This document shows positions 10,575-20,822 of a stretch of 64,000 bases of DNA, piece after piece. The translations under genes and the position numbers were made by a program. A model generated the notes under the pieces. The model searched no databases. It was given only the letters and a program-made list of their open reading frames with translations, and was not told where the DNA came from. This DNA comes from Gamarada debralockiae. Taxonomy: Eukaryota; Ascomycota; Leotiomycetes; Helotiales; Hyphodiscaceae. How positions within the stretch are numbered: position 1 is the first letter of the stretch; every line of letters begins with the position of its first letter. The DNA is taken from NCBI GenBank assembly GCA_002803225.1, contig NXFV01001790.1, positions 1 to 64,000 of the forward strand, written 5' to 3'.

Positions 10575-11490
10575 TCTCGGCAAAAAGAAAAGATATCCTT
10601 TCGATGTATTTACAAACCACTTCGGACCGATCGGCGTGAGATCCGACTTCTTACACTCCACGCTGGAGCCTCGAGTTCTGATATTCACTGCATGCGCACT
10701 TGAACCCGTCTCTCTCGATGAGGCTCCAGTGTATCGGCCCTGTCATACTCATGGGAAAGATGCGTCCGTATGCCGCACCATATCTGTGGATGGGCGACCA
10801 TTCCAAGTTATTCTGAATCTCTACGATGCACTGCAGAACTTTTGTGGCTTTTATCCTTGCATTCGACTGTGGGTGGATGCAGTCTGTGTCACCCAGAAAA
10901 ACCTATTGGAGAGAAGTCAACAAGTTCAATTAATGCGGAAAGTCTTCTCCCAAGCAACAGTGACCTATATCTGGCTAGGAGTCGAAGCAGGTGAAAGCAG
11001 CAAGGCTTTCGACTTTCTTGAGCTGTGCTCAGATATCTTCCGGTATTGTTGGGCTCTGAGACATTCAAATCGGATCGATCACAGACTTTGGGACCACCAT
11101 CATCTTGGAGAGTTCGAATGAGGAAGCTTTCAAAGGAGCAAGGATCGGGTCAGAGCTTGCTCATTTTCTGGACGCTACCAGCAGAAATTGGGGGTCTTGT
11201 TCCATTCTTTGGAAAGAATTCTGCCAGTTATTCCGTCATCGACCGATAACGCACAATCGGAACGTGAGCCCACAGACTCGTCCAGGTACACACCTCAGTG
11301 CGAGAGGACATCCAAAATTTTGGAGTACTTCGAGGTAAACTTGTTTCAAACATCGGGTGCTGTACAGTTAAAGTTACTGACAGTAGAACAGAATAATGTC
11401 TTGGATTGTCATGCAGTTCCCCGGCGTTATCATCATGAGCGAGGCTCTGAACATTCCACCACACATTCCTGTGAAAAGACTCACAATTTC
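10575..11490 (+). pseudogene. Decayed HET-domain gene
   Basis: Successive frames spell a HET domain. YKPLRTDRREIRLLTLHAG lies in one frame (about 10603-10660). EPVSLDEAPVY lies in a second. ALSYSWERC shows only when the frame shifts again near 10735. RTISVDGRPFQVILNLYDAL and LWVDAVCVTQKNLLERSQQ follow, then VFSQATVTYIWLGVEAGESS. The frame stops at 11121 and no continuation to the conserved VLQEV block or C-terminus is clear. At least two indels are therefore present and the gene cannot encode a HET protein. It lies directly upstream of another decayed gene in the same orientation. Confidence 0.75.
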
Positions 11491-11953
11491 TAGCCATCGT
11501 AAACTCCACAACCTCCTACATACCGGTCCACTGGACACCCGTACGTGGCGACATCGGAATATATGATCCTGAGCTAGCTGCCCCGGACACTGACCCAGTC
11601 CTCATAACAAATTCCGCGCTGAATATACTTTAGGATACTCGAAGAGCCGTTCAGGTCGACCCCGTCAACAGTGATTGTATCAAAGCCGGAGATTCCTGTA
11701 AATCATTTTTGATCCCAGGAGATTTGGATGTGGTGGCACCTTGGCCATATCGAAATCTAAAAGACAGAAGTTTGGATGTGTATGTAACGAAAGGAGGACC
11801 ATCCTACCAAATCGACTTTTGGAGTCCGCCAGACAACACCACGGTTGCAGGAGATGCGTGCAGTATGTATGTGGTGAATGCAGCCAGAACGACTCCTGGG
11901 GAGCATACGCCTTCTCCGCAGTCCTATCCATTTCACGACGCACGGCCATAGTA

Positions 11954-13770
11954 TAAGTCCGTGCACCCCCATCCCGCCCCCCCAAAATAAGCGATTTTTC
12001 AGATAATCACCCACATTCAAATGAATATATTACCTCAACTACTCTACTTCAATACAATCTAGTACAGAATCAGATAGACTAGTTATATCTGAAGCTTCGT
12101 CTTCAATTTCTTCTCCTCTAGCCTCTTTTTGCGCTCTCTGTATCTCTGCAATTCCTACAAACTTAGAATTTAGGCTAGTCCTAACCTTCCTTCGTTTTTT
12201 AGGTCTAGATGCCTCAAGTTAAGTCTCTAAAGACTCTATTCTAAGCTTATAGTCTGCTAGAATACTCTCTTGCTCTTCAAACCCCTTTAAAATCTTCCGA
12301 AATAAGAGCCTTTGCGTAGGTTGATCGTGTTCTTCGAGCTACTGAAATACCAAGGCTTGGGCCTTAAGTTCGATTGACTTTTTAGGTATAGACCAAATAA
12401 CCTGTGATATCTCTGTATTCTAGTCGAGCCTAGAGCCCTTATCTATGCTTTCTGAAGGCTGTTTCGAGGTCTCTTTAGCCTTATTGCTATTCTCTAAAAG
12501 CAAGGGGCTTATAAGTGGTTTTGCTATAGATTTTGGCCAAAGACTAGTTACTTTTTAACTACTCTTAATATTCTTTGTAAACAAGGCTTCTTTTCTAGCT
12601 TTTTGATAGCAGGTAAGGAAGTTCTGCTTTCTAATTAAGCTAGAATCTATTAAAAGACTCAAAGATCTAACCTCTTTTCGATATCAACTTTTTAAGGGAA
12701 AAAAAACTAAGAGATCCAATAGTTGAAGAACATAAGAGGTATAGGCCGGAAGAAATAAAAGGTAAATATTATTCTAATAGCAAAGGTACATGAAATCTGT
12801 AGTTTCATGACTTCTATGGCCGTCTAGAATAAGTAGCCTAGGCTCTGGAGTATCGGTTACGGGAAGTAATATCTTCTGGAGCTATTCTATAGCTGTCTCG
12901 TCCGTTGTCTAGCTATTATCAGTTGGCGTAAATTCCCAGCCTTTAAATTGACTAAGACCTCGAGGAAATTACTATTATTGGACTGATTTGCCCTTAAAAA
13001 TAACCAAAGGAGAGAGAGCAACCCTAGTTGCTAAGACACATTTAATAAAAGATATCCAAGCCTTAGACCCAGGCTATTTCTTTTGAATAGCACGCCTTTC
13101 AGAGCTTTTAACAACTAACCTATTTACCCTAAGGCCTTCTATAATACCGGATTCGTCTATATTATACCGGTATTCAGGCTTAATAGCCTGAATATCAGGA
13201 AGAAGGAGCTGCTGGAACTAAGCCTTAATCACCTAAGTTATAGTCCTATTTATACGCAAGGAATCAATATTCCTAGCTCTTTTAGTCTTAAGAATAAGGT
13301 TTCGTTTAAGAAAAGCTTGTATCTAGCGTTTACCAAGTAGCTGATAGTTTCTCTTGATAGCTAGGACGCGCTAGGCAAATTCCTTGACTTAAGCATAGGT
13401 TAGAGGGAGCCCTAAGGCCTCTTAAGTAAGAACCCAATTAGCCAAGTGCTCTTCCTGGACTAGTGATAGTCTTTGCTGACTTTCGGCTGTAATAGAATGG
13501 GTTTCATGGCCTTTAATTCGATCTCGGAGTATAGTATAAGGAACCCCCTACTCTCGTACAGCTGCCTTCATAGATTTGCCATTTGCAATATCCCTGAGGG
13601 CATAGGCTACATCGTCTTCGGTATATCGAGGCATCATTGACGTGAGATATTAGATCCAAAATTTGAAGTGATTTGGAGTAAAAATAGTAGAGTAAAAAAT
13701 TTATAAAGTAGAAGTAGCGGTCTAGAAAATCGCTTATTTTGGGGGGGCGGGATGGGGGTGCACGGACTTA
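11954..13770 (-). mobile_element. Fot1/pogo-type Tc1-mariner DNA transposon, RIP-degraded
   Basis: An 1817-base element with 45-base terminal inverted repeats that I read as perfect (11954-11998 and 13726-13770; outer end TAAGTCCGTGCACCCCCATC, with a seven-C run inside). TA is present on both sides (11952-11953; 13771-13772), the Tc1/mariner target duplication. The interior holds one transposase-derived frame on the minus strand. Intact termini beside a stop-riddled transposase suggest an insertion recent enough to keep its ends, then inactivated by point mutation. Confidence 0.95.
12025..13637 (-). pseudogene. Fot1/pogo-like DDE transposase remnant
   Basis: Minus-strand reading from ATG at 13637 starts MMPRYTEDDVAYALRDIANG, a psq-type helix-turn-helix, followed by a CENP-B/Tc5-type helix-turn-helix (EEHLANWVLT) and the DDE domain: RYNIDESGI (first Asp), RLLILDGHRSH (second Asp) and YTSYVLQLLDLL (third Asp region). 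Many in-frame TAG/TAA codons stand where Gln is expected (for example AAVRE*GVPY and YA*VKEFA*RV). His-to-Tyr replacements occur in the usual PHTSH motif. Both patterns are C-to-T changes, as RIP makes. The C-terminal part is Lys/Glu-rich (ASRPKKRRKVRTSLNS). It cannot encode an active enzyme, though such ends could still be mobilised in trans. Confidence 0.9.
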
Positions 13771-14778
13771 TATGTCGCGAGACACAGGTACAATACTTGC
13801 CTGGGAGGACCTTGGCAAACCGGAGTTGCAGAATATTACTGCGTTAGACTTCAAGACCGCCTTTGATACCATGATTGATTGATTGATTGATATTCTTACG
13901 CTGACCAGCTAGTTAGCTATGCAGTACACCTATAAATACAAACCCTGGGAATACCTAAAAGGAACAAACACCCAGGCACAGCAGTTCTACTATTTCAGTG
14001 AATTACTCGCTGCCTATTAAACCAAACGGCTCTGTGCTAGGCCTTACTCGTAAAGAAGTGCCCTAGCCAGAGAGAAATATGGGAGAAGCCCTGATTGTAC
14101 TATCCACCGGCTAGCAACTCTAGGATATCATGATTATTCCATGGAGTAATTCGTCATCAGACATTCCCAGCACGTCCACCACTTGGAAGCTTAAGCCCAG
14201 ATCGCCTCGAGCCTTCGTATCAGTCTCGTGGCTCCTGAGGGCTCCCGATCGCTGGATTACGTTCGGAATTTGTTCACGATTCCAATTTAAGTCTTCAACC
14301 CTCTTGTGCTCTCCGGGTCTCCTACAATTACAGACGTCAGCTGATCTTCTACCGGAGAACTACATCAATGGTTCATATGCGAGCAAAAGAATTCAGGCAG
14401 TGCCTGAACGGTGGACAGTTCTAACATATATTGGAGTTTCGGGGTTTTCGCTAATGATAATTTTCGTAGCACTGGCTCTTGGTGCAGCATATGAGGGACC
14501 TGAATCATCCTTGTTCCTTTTTGTGGAATCGTTGGACCTAAAATGGATTGTAATGGCGACAAAGAAAAGGAAGTTGACGATATGAAAGAGGTTTTCTGAA
14601 CTGCAGACTTGGTGACGACGACAAAATCTTGGAACAAGCCGGCAGGGTGAGGGTAAAGCTGAGACCTAATGCGGGAGCTACTACTAGCCACGTCTGAGAC
14701 CAGAATGGAGAAGTTGTTCAATGAAATTCGTGCTCAAAAAAGAAGGGATATCCCAACTACAAGCTTGAAGAAAGTGAT

Positions 14779-15579
14779 TCAAATCTGCAACTCGGGCTCA
14801 ACCGGCTCAGGAGGCGGGACTTTATCCTCCCCAAACCCATCAAGCAACGACTTAACATAAACACAATCCTCCGGATTCTCGAAGAATGTTGCGCCCGACA
14901 TCTCCAAAGCCATGCATCTCTCATCCATTGTATGCGCATTCTTAGCTCTCTCAAACCCATACCAGAAATGATTTCGATCCGGCAACCGCAGAATCCAAAC
15001 CCCACCACTCTTCGGCCATCCCAAGTGCAGAATCTCCTCTTCCTCTGGCGTCAACTTCCTCCCTTTATCTTGCGTGGCGTCAATGAAGTCCCAATAACTA
15101 CTCCACCACTTGTCTCCCACTAATCGAAGTCGGCGGCAGAACTCGTCTTCTTCTGTGATATTGTAGGTGCGGTTGACTGCGTTGAAACGATCCAGACCGA
15201 GGAAGTCGAGTTCCACACTTTGGACGTTCTCAGCGGCGATGATGCCGCCTACGCTTGGCCAGCCCATGACTGTGTTCGACCGGCCGAGGTTAAGAAACTG
15301 TAGACGTTCGTTGGGCTCGATATCTAGATCTGGAAATGGAGGAAAGGGAGGATTGGGTATCAAGCCATCGTCACCCACTGCGTGGGGTATGGAGCCGTTC
15401 CTGGCCATCGCGTTGAATGAGGAATGCTCTCCGAAGGGAAGTTTGTAGAATGCAAAGGCGATGAAGACGAAGAGCATGATGGAGAGGAAGATTGTGTGAC
15501 TAGAAGGTGTATAATTTATTTTGAACATGTGATGAGCGCTGAGTGTGTATGGGAGTGCGAAATTATAGGAACAGAGCAT
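14779..15579 (-). CDS. Type II membrane protein of unknown function
   Basis: A single-exon gene of 266 codons from ATG 15579; a second in-frame ATG at about 15528 would give a more usual short cytosolic tail. A single hydrophobic segment, TIFLSIMLFVFIAFAFY, is followed by a lumenal domain with FCRRLRLVGDKWWSSYWDF and LTPEEEEILHLGWPKSGGVW, then ALEMSGATFFENPEDCVYVK and a Pro/Glu-rich tail. I recognise this as the pattern of a fungal family of anchored extracellular proteins without known function, often present in several copies. No catalytic motif is apparent. Confidence 0.75.
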   Translation of the reverse strand: MLCSYNFALPYTLSAHHMFKINYTPSSHTIFLSIMLFVFIAFAFYKLPFGEHSSFNAMARNGSIPHAVGDDGLIPNPPFPPFPDLDIEPNERLQFLNLGRSNTVMGWPSVGGIIAAENVQSVELDFLGLDRFNAVNRTYNITEEDEFCRRLRLVGDKWWSSYWDFIDATQDKGRKLTPEEEEILHLGWPKSGGVWILRLPDRNHFWYGFERAKNAHTMDERCMALEMSGATFFENPEDCVYVKSLLDGFGEDKVPPPEPVEPELQI

Positions 15580-16613
15580 GTGGTGGTTAGATGCGGCGTG
15601 AGGGAATCACTCTACGCGGTTCCGCTCATGCTGCTACAAGAGTACTAATTGCAGGATCGTGAAACGCAGGATTAAAGGTCGCAGGAAAAGACGCCACTAG
15701 CAAATCTTAACCTGCTTGGCGATTTAGGCACCGGGACTCTCATTGTGGTCTTCTACAATTCACCAGAAAAAACGACGTTCAAGATAGCCTAAAATACTCG
15801 AAGGCTGATCTGGTCTGTTCAGCGCAATCCCGACGTCGTGGCCGAAATCGAACATGAACTTAATTGTATGCCCCCCTCTGCAAGTGCAATGGAGCTAAAA
15901 GGGTTCAGATGTCAATTCTTTATCTCATCAGCGCATGCTGAGTCTTGTGGGCATTACTTGATGATTTGGCCGGCAATGCTCTGGTTGAGGAGGATGAAAT
16001 ACCACATAGATTGAAAGTGGTTATGGCGATGTTCAATGGATGGATAGACAAAATGGAAATTTAGGCGGGAGCAATTGGAATGGATTGGTTTAACTATATA
16101 TCAACTTTGCCTCACAAACCCGCTCGACATCTTCATGATGCCTTTGAATGAGGTTGTAGCCAAGGGATCATGCATAAACTCCTCCAATCTCCAGCTAATA
16201 GCAGAAAGATATCATAGGAGCACGAAGAAAATCTTCTCATGCTGACTTCTGCAGAGGAAGACACGTTCATTTGAGGGGATATGTCTTTGTGCTAGCATAC
16301 AAGACAGTCTAGGTACTAGATGTCAACGGATGGTTTTGCTGAGAAATTTAAGGTTTGAGGCCTTTGACCGAATGATTGTGTATGTATTCCGATGAGATTG
16401 TATCTAAGTCCCCAATACTTGGAAAAGGGGGGGAAAAAAAATTCTCACTCCAAAATTAGAATCAAAAGTCTTCTAAGCGGCTACGATGGTACCTGCTGAT
16501 AGCCTTTCCTCTGAAATATCGATTGTATTATTTCCGTCTTGCAGCAGGGGTCGCTGCATTTTCGTACTTTTTTATGTGAGTCGAGTTGGAAGATTGGACC
16601 CGCAGGAGTGATT
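15580..16613. other. Intergenic; no gene recognised
   Basis: No frame on either strand shows a domain or spliceable continuity. G and A runs at about 16426-16441 precede the 3' end of the epoxide-hydrolase gene. Confidence 0.5.
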
Positions 16614-18016
16614 TCAGACTCCTGTAGCTCTGAAGATGCCAGTATCTGATATGTTTGCATTACCAAAGAAGTCCCGGATATCTTTCACGAGCAGCTCGGG
16701 CGTTTCAGTTGCAGCGAAATGACCTCCTGTGTTGTGCACGACTCGATATTTGACGTTTCCTAGTCTTCGGGCCCAATCAAGTGGCTGGCAATGTTAGCCA
16801 ATACTTCGAATACTACAGGAACTTGTTGATTCCACTCACAGTGCGGTACCATAAATCACGAACAAATTCTGATATTGCAACAGGCTGGTCGACGAATGGA
16901 TATTTGCCGCCAAGGCTGTATAAGTTCAAGCTCCCCTCCTGATTTCCAAGTCAATGAAGATTTCTCAAACAAATGAAAATATTCTTACCTTTGCAGCTTC
17001 CTTGTAAATTCTCGAAGCACCATGAGGCCCTTGAATCCAGTACATCATAGTCCAGGTAATGATATCCTCGAGGGTCCAAAAACTGGGGTTGGAAACGCTG
17101 GGATGCATCGCATGATAGAGCCACATTGCCAATCCCACTGGGCTATCGGTCAACCCATGGGCCAATCGCAATGGCGTTGTTTGCTTTACTTGTCCATACG
17201 CCCACCTATTGTTGATGAAGCCTTGATAGATCTCTATCGTAGCTTTCTCATCCGCCGTACTTTCATTGTTTTTATCCGCTCGAGGTCCTCCATATTTGGA
17301 GGCACGACCCAAAAGTTAGAATGGCAGGAGATGACTGATTCCGGATACAGGTGCGCTTGATGTCGAAGTATCAATCCTCCTAGATCCCCGCCTTGAATTA
17401 CGTATTTGTTATAGTTCAGTTGCTTCATGAGGGCATCAAAGGTGTGGGCAGCCTCGACGAAACCGAATCCTGGTTTTGTCGGCGCTGGTGAGAATCCGAA
17501 TCCCGTGATCGAAGGGGCGACGACATGGAAGGCTGGATTGGTGGCTTGGGAGGGGCTTGTGAGGTCCTTGATGATATTTTTAACTTCTAGGAATGAGCCG
17601 GGCCAGCCGTGGATGAACAATAAGGGGATTGCATCTGAACGAGACGACACATGGTGCACGAAATGCAGTGGAACAGCGTCGGTGAACGTTAGGTTGGAGG
17701 GCATGGACACCGTCGTCGTAAATTGCTGAAGACTGGAAGAACAGATCAGTACGAGGCTCCGTTAAGAAGTGGATACTCACTCATTGTTCAATTTACTCTG
17801 AACCGCGTCCCAATTGTACTCCTTTACCCAATAATCTCTAACAGCTATCGCTTTATGCGTGGGTGGTCCATCAATGAAATCCGGCTGTTCAACATCCTCA
17901 GTAAAGCGGGTCAACTCCAACTTTTTCTTTGTGTAATCAATAAAATCAGGATCGACTTGGATTTCGAAAGATTGAGGAGATGTCTCAAATCTGCACTGGA
18001 AATTCTGAGGCCTCAT
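16614..18016 (-). pseudogene. Epoxide hydrolase-like alpha/beta hydrolase, single frameshift
   Basis: Exons 17781-18016, 16989-17732, 16840-16938 and 16614-16784 are separated by introns of 48-55 bases with good GT...AG ends. Exon 1 is an EHN domain (DYWVKEYNWDAVQSKLNN), the N-terminal part of microsomal/juvenile-hormone-type epoxide hydrolases, which add water to epoxides. Then come HGWPGSFLEV (oxyanion HGWP), GYNK-type sequence ending VIQGGDLGGL with the nucleophile Asp in GGDLG (usually GGDWG), RWAYGQV, and the catalytic His in NTGGHFAATETPELL. Near 17278-17283 the frame switches from VPPNMEDLER to ADKNNESTADEK without any splice pair; restoring one base would rejoin the two. Otherwise everything reads through, so this is a recent frameshift or a sequence error. 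Confidence 0.75.
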
Positions 18017-18469
18017 TGCGAAAGCTTTATGTAGAAGGACGATGGGCAGTGGAACCAGAATGATAGAGGGGCAAAGATGGGAACACTGGAGGGAAATGAG
18101 AAAAAGGCTAGGCAGATGAGTGACATTGAGTAGCGATGGTGGGACCTCCTTATACTAGTCGAGGCATGACCTTGCCCCCCTGGGCACCCATCCATACAGC
18201 TTTTTGATGACTAACCTTTTATCTCTTCTGAATTACTAATCTTAGGTAGTATCGACATCTCAGATGTTGTTAAGCTAATCATATTCTCGGCTATCGTAAT
18301 GTCATATTTATGTCCGTACGCACGCGTTGGTCCGGTAGATTATTAATCGTTCCATCTACAAGTACGGACGTATCTTGGCGACTCGATAAAGCCCCTAAGC
18401 CATCGACTGCCACCATGATAAAGACATGCCTTTTATCAGAGGCGACATTTTGAAACTCAACAAAGGGTA
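18017..18469. other. Upstream region of the epoxide hydrolase
   Basis: Presumed promoter for the minus-strand epoxide hydrolase, followed by unassigned DNA. A minus-strand open frame covering 18291-18653 is mostly the inverted-repeat element that begins at 18470, so I do not call it. Confidence 0.4.
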
Positions 18470-18907
18470 CTATATTAATTGCTTTATAAGGCCGATTCAT
18501 TTCATAAGCAATTCTCAAGTATAAGCAACGGTTCAAACTGGCTGAAATGGAAGATATAAGGTTATAAGCAACAAAATAAGTTAAAACCCCAGGAAATTTC
18601 CCTTGTTTTTTACTTCCAAACTCCCTTCTAAAGCCTATCGTCCATAAGATCAATTTCTAGCGACTTGAAAGCTGTAGATAGAGCGAGCTGTGCGTTATAA
18701 TTATAGGGAGTTGTACGCTGTAAATACTCTAACGCTCGAAGATTTAGTGATCATTGTCCTGAAAATTTTACGAGTGACAGCCTGGAACTCGCATTTTTAG
18801 CAAAATCAAGGTAAAAGCAACTACTCCTTTTATAAGCAACGGTTCGAATTAAATGGAAAGCAGGATTTAAGGTTACAAGGCCGGCTCCCATAAAGCAATT
18901 AATACGG
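18470..18907. mobile_element. MITE-like inverted-repeat element, copy 2
   Basis: A 438-base non-coding element with the same ends as the copy at 2516-2916: CTATATTAATTGCTTTATAAG at 18470-18490, and at 18887-18907 the complement reads CCGTATTAATTGCTTTATGGG. TA lies on both sides (18468-18469; 18908-18909). The subterminal direct motif TATAAGCAACGGTTC occurs near both ends (about 18520 and 18833). Middle sequences of the two copies differ more than the ends, as expected for an old or point-mutated family. The stretch 18908-19395 beyond it has no gene and must contain the promoter of the downstream hydrolase. Confidence 0.8.
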
Positions 18908-19395
18908 TACTCTCTTCAGATGCCTTGTGTTCTCGATTCGCATCCTGGATCTCATGTTTCATCACACAATGCTGAAGGTTATCGTATCACGTGACAACCG
19001 CTCAAATTACTCTACCCCTGATGGACTACATGAAATTGACAATACTGGCAACTTGTACGTGTACCAAAGAAGATATTCTGAGATGTGTTGATAAGTGAGC
19101 GCTTACCAACTTTCTTACGTTGGAAACAAGTTGACTAATGTGCGGGGAAATTTATGTAACAATCAGCCCAAATACTACCCATTTCCCTTTTCGGATGAGA
19201 ATCAATAAAGTGTGTGTAGCCTTTCCAGGTATTCAATTATATTCTCATGATTCCGGAATGAATCCTTCCGCAGACTCAGTATTTGAAGGTTCGCCCTCCC
19301 TCAAGACGATCCCAATGAATTAATTCTTAAGACGGCACGCACCGTTCCCCACCAAAGATTTGGAATCACAGCGCAGTCATCAATCAGCAGCCACC

Positions 19396-20529
19396 ATGAT
19401 ATCAATAGCAATTGCATTTGCACTCGTTTGTGTAGCTTTTTCTCTCCCAGCAGCTGAAAACTCCCCCGAACCGGAAATTTGGTCACGCGATTTGCGCCTC
19501 ACTCCTTGCGTGAGTTTCGACTTCGCTGTCCGGGTTCAAGCGTCCAATGATTCGGGAGTCTTACTCCCAGCCGCCACCTACCAAATCAGTGCTTCATATT
19601 GCGCACCCACGGTCGTCATTCCAAGCAGAGCACATACAGTACAACTTCTTATCCATGGAGCGACTGCAAACAAATACTATTGGTCGGCGCTGGGCTCTGT
19701 CGGAGGTGGCTACGAAGAAGAGCGCTATTCGTGGATTGACGTAGCCCGAGCTCAAGGCTATCATACCATCACCATTGATAGGCTTGGAGTAGGAAATTCG
19801 TCCCATCCTAATCCAGTTGATGTTCGACTACCACTAGATGCAGACATAACAAGCCAAATAATCCACCGGCTCAGAACAAAGCCACTCCCAACATCAACAT
19901 TCGAGAATCATCAATTGAAACTGTTCAGTAAGGTGATACTTGTGAGCCACTCTGTCGCCTCAATTATGATAAACTACCTCATAGTCCACGAGCCAGAGGT
20001 AGCAGATGCAGTAATCCTTACCGGTTACGTCCACATCTTCACGAAAGTCAACACCACCGGCCAACAATTCGCACCCGCATCATCCATCTTCCCACAACGC
20101 TTCTCAGGTCTAGATCCAGGCTATCAGACTATAGTCTCAGCTGAAAACATGCGAGAATCATTCTTCAGCACCAATGGGACTTTTGATCCACAAATGCCAA
20201 TGATATATTGGGAGCGAGAGGACGTTCAAGCCACGGGCGAAGTTCAGAGTCTTGTCTCTCTCCTGACTTCTTCCTTCGCTCGCGCGCCGGCTACTGGATT
20301 CAAGGCCCCTATAGCGCTTGTTATTGGGCAGAATGATGAGGTACTTTGTGAGAGTGATTGCGGTGAAGGCGATAGTAATTTGGCGGAGTTGTCACAGAGT
20401 TATTTCCCTGACTCGAGGGCTTTTGAACCCGTTGTTATACCGAATACGGGACATTTTCTAAATTTGCATTATTCTGCGCCTGAGACCTTCAGAAAGATGC
20501 ATGAGTGGTTGAAGGAAGTTGGCTTTTGA
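19396..20529 (+). CDS. Secreted alpha/beta hydrolase
   Basis: A single-exon 377-residue protein. The ATG at 19396, in CCACCATGA context, starts a clear signal peptide, MISIAIAFALVCVAFSLPA. The fold markers follow: HTVQLLIHGATANKYYW (HG oxyanion motif), TIDRLGVGNSSHP, nucleophile elbow VILVSHSVAS (SHSVAS, where GHSxG is usual), the Asp strand VIGQNDEVLC and the His in PNTGHFLNLHY. There are several Asn-X-Ser/Thr sites. A secreted esterase/hydrolase role is likely; the substrate is unknown. The same open frame continues upstream without an ATG, which is why the signal-peptide ATG is taken as the start. Confidence 0.9.
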   Translation: MISIAIAFALVCVAFSLPAAENSPEPEIWSRDLRLTPCVSFDFAVRVQASNDSGVLLPAATYQISASYCAPTVVIPSRAHTVQLLIHGATANKYYWSALGSVGGGYEEERYSWIDVARAQGYHTITIDRLGVGNSSHPNPVDVRLPLDADITSQIIHRLRTKPLPTSTFENHQLKLFSKVILVSHSVASIMINYLIVHEPEVADAVILTGYVHIFTKVNTTGQQFAPASSIFPQRFSGLDPGYQTIVSAENMRESFFSTNGTFDPQMPMIYWEREDVQATGEVQSLVSLLTSSFARAPATGFKAPIALVIGQNDEVLCESDCGEGDSNLAELSQSYFPDSRAFEPVVIPNTGHFLNLHYSAPETFRKMHEWLKEVGF

Positions 20530-20822
20530 AGGGGACATATAAAACTTACCGCTGTCTCATGTGAAGACGGCAGGGTTTCCGGAAACGAATACTATATGAG
20601 CTAGATGTCTAAAATACTGTACTTAAGGGCAGTAATAGCACAAATCAAACTTGGATGTCTATCAAGAAGTCACACACGGTGACTTCGCCACCAATTGCGC
20701 CACAAACAACTGAGAGTTGATGCTCCTACCTCAGTCCACGTGGCCTCTCTGGCGGAGACCCCATACTGTTTATCCTCTTCCAGCTCTCGATCACAGCTTC
20801 CATACTCTTAAATCTTGGGAAA

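Larger units (their letters stand above)
11480..14585 (+). pseudogene. Decayed fungal membrane-protein gene split by a transposon
   Basis: Before the insertion, the frame 11497-11880 reads IGIYDPELAAPDTDPVLITN, then a TAG where Gln is expected (ALNIL*DTRRAV), then CIKAGDSCKSFLIPGDLDVV and RSLDVYVTKGGPSYQIDFW. After a frame change comes NDSWGAYAFSAVLSISRRTA. The Fot1-like element interrupts at 11954-13770. The host frame resumes as SRDTGTILAWEDLGKPELQN and ITALDFKTAFDTM. Further on, LLPENYINGSYASKRIQAVP and a membrane segment YIGVSGFSLMIIFVALALGA (about 14430-14490) mark the C-terminal region. I recognise this order from a large uncharacterised fungal membrane-protein family with an extracytoplasmic domain. 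Stops, a frameshift and the insertion make it non-functional. Boundaries are approximate. Confidence 0.7.

Noticed and set aside
11480..14585. The decayed gene and the HET remnant at 10575 as one gene
   Set aside because: Their motifs belong to different families and no splice path joins them.
18291..18653. A 120-codon minus-strand frame
   Set aside because: About half of it is the inverted-repeat element at 18470-18907; it opens from a non-conserved start and shows no domain.
19360..19395. Upstream start for the secreted hydrolase
   Set aside because: The upstream codon is TTG; ATG 19396 has good context and directly begins the signal peptide.
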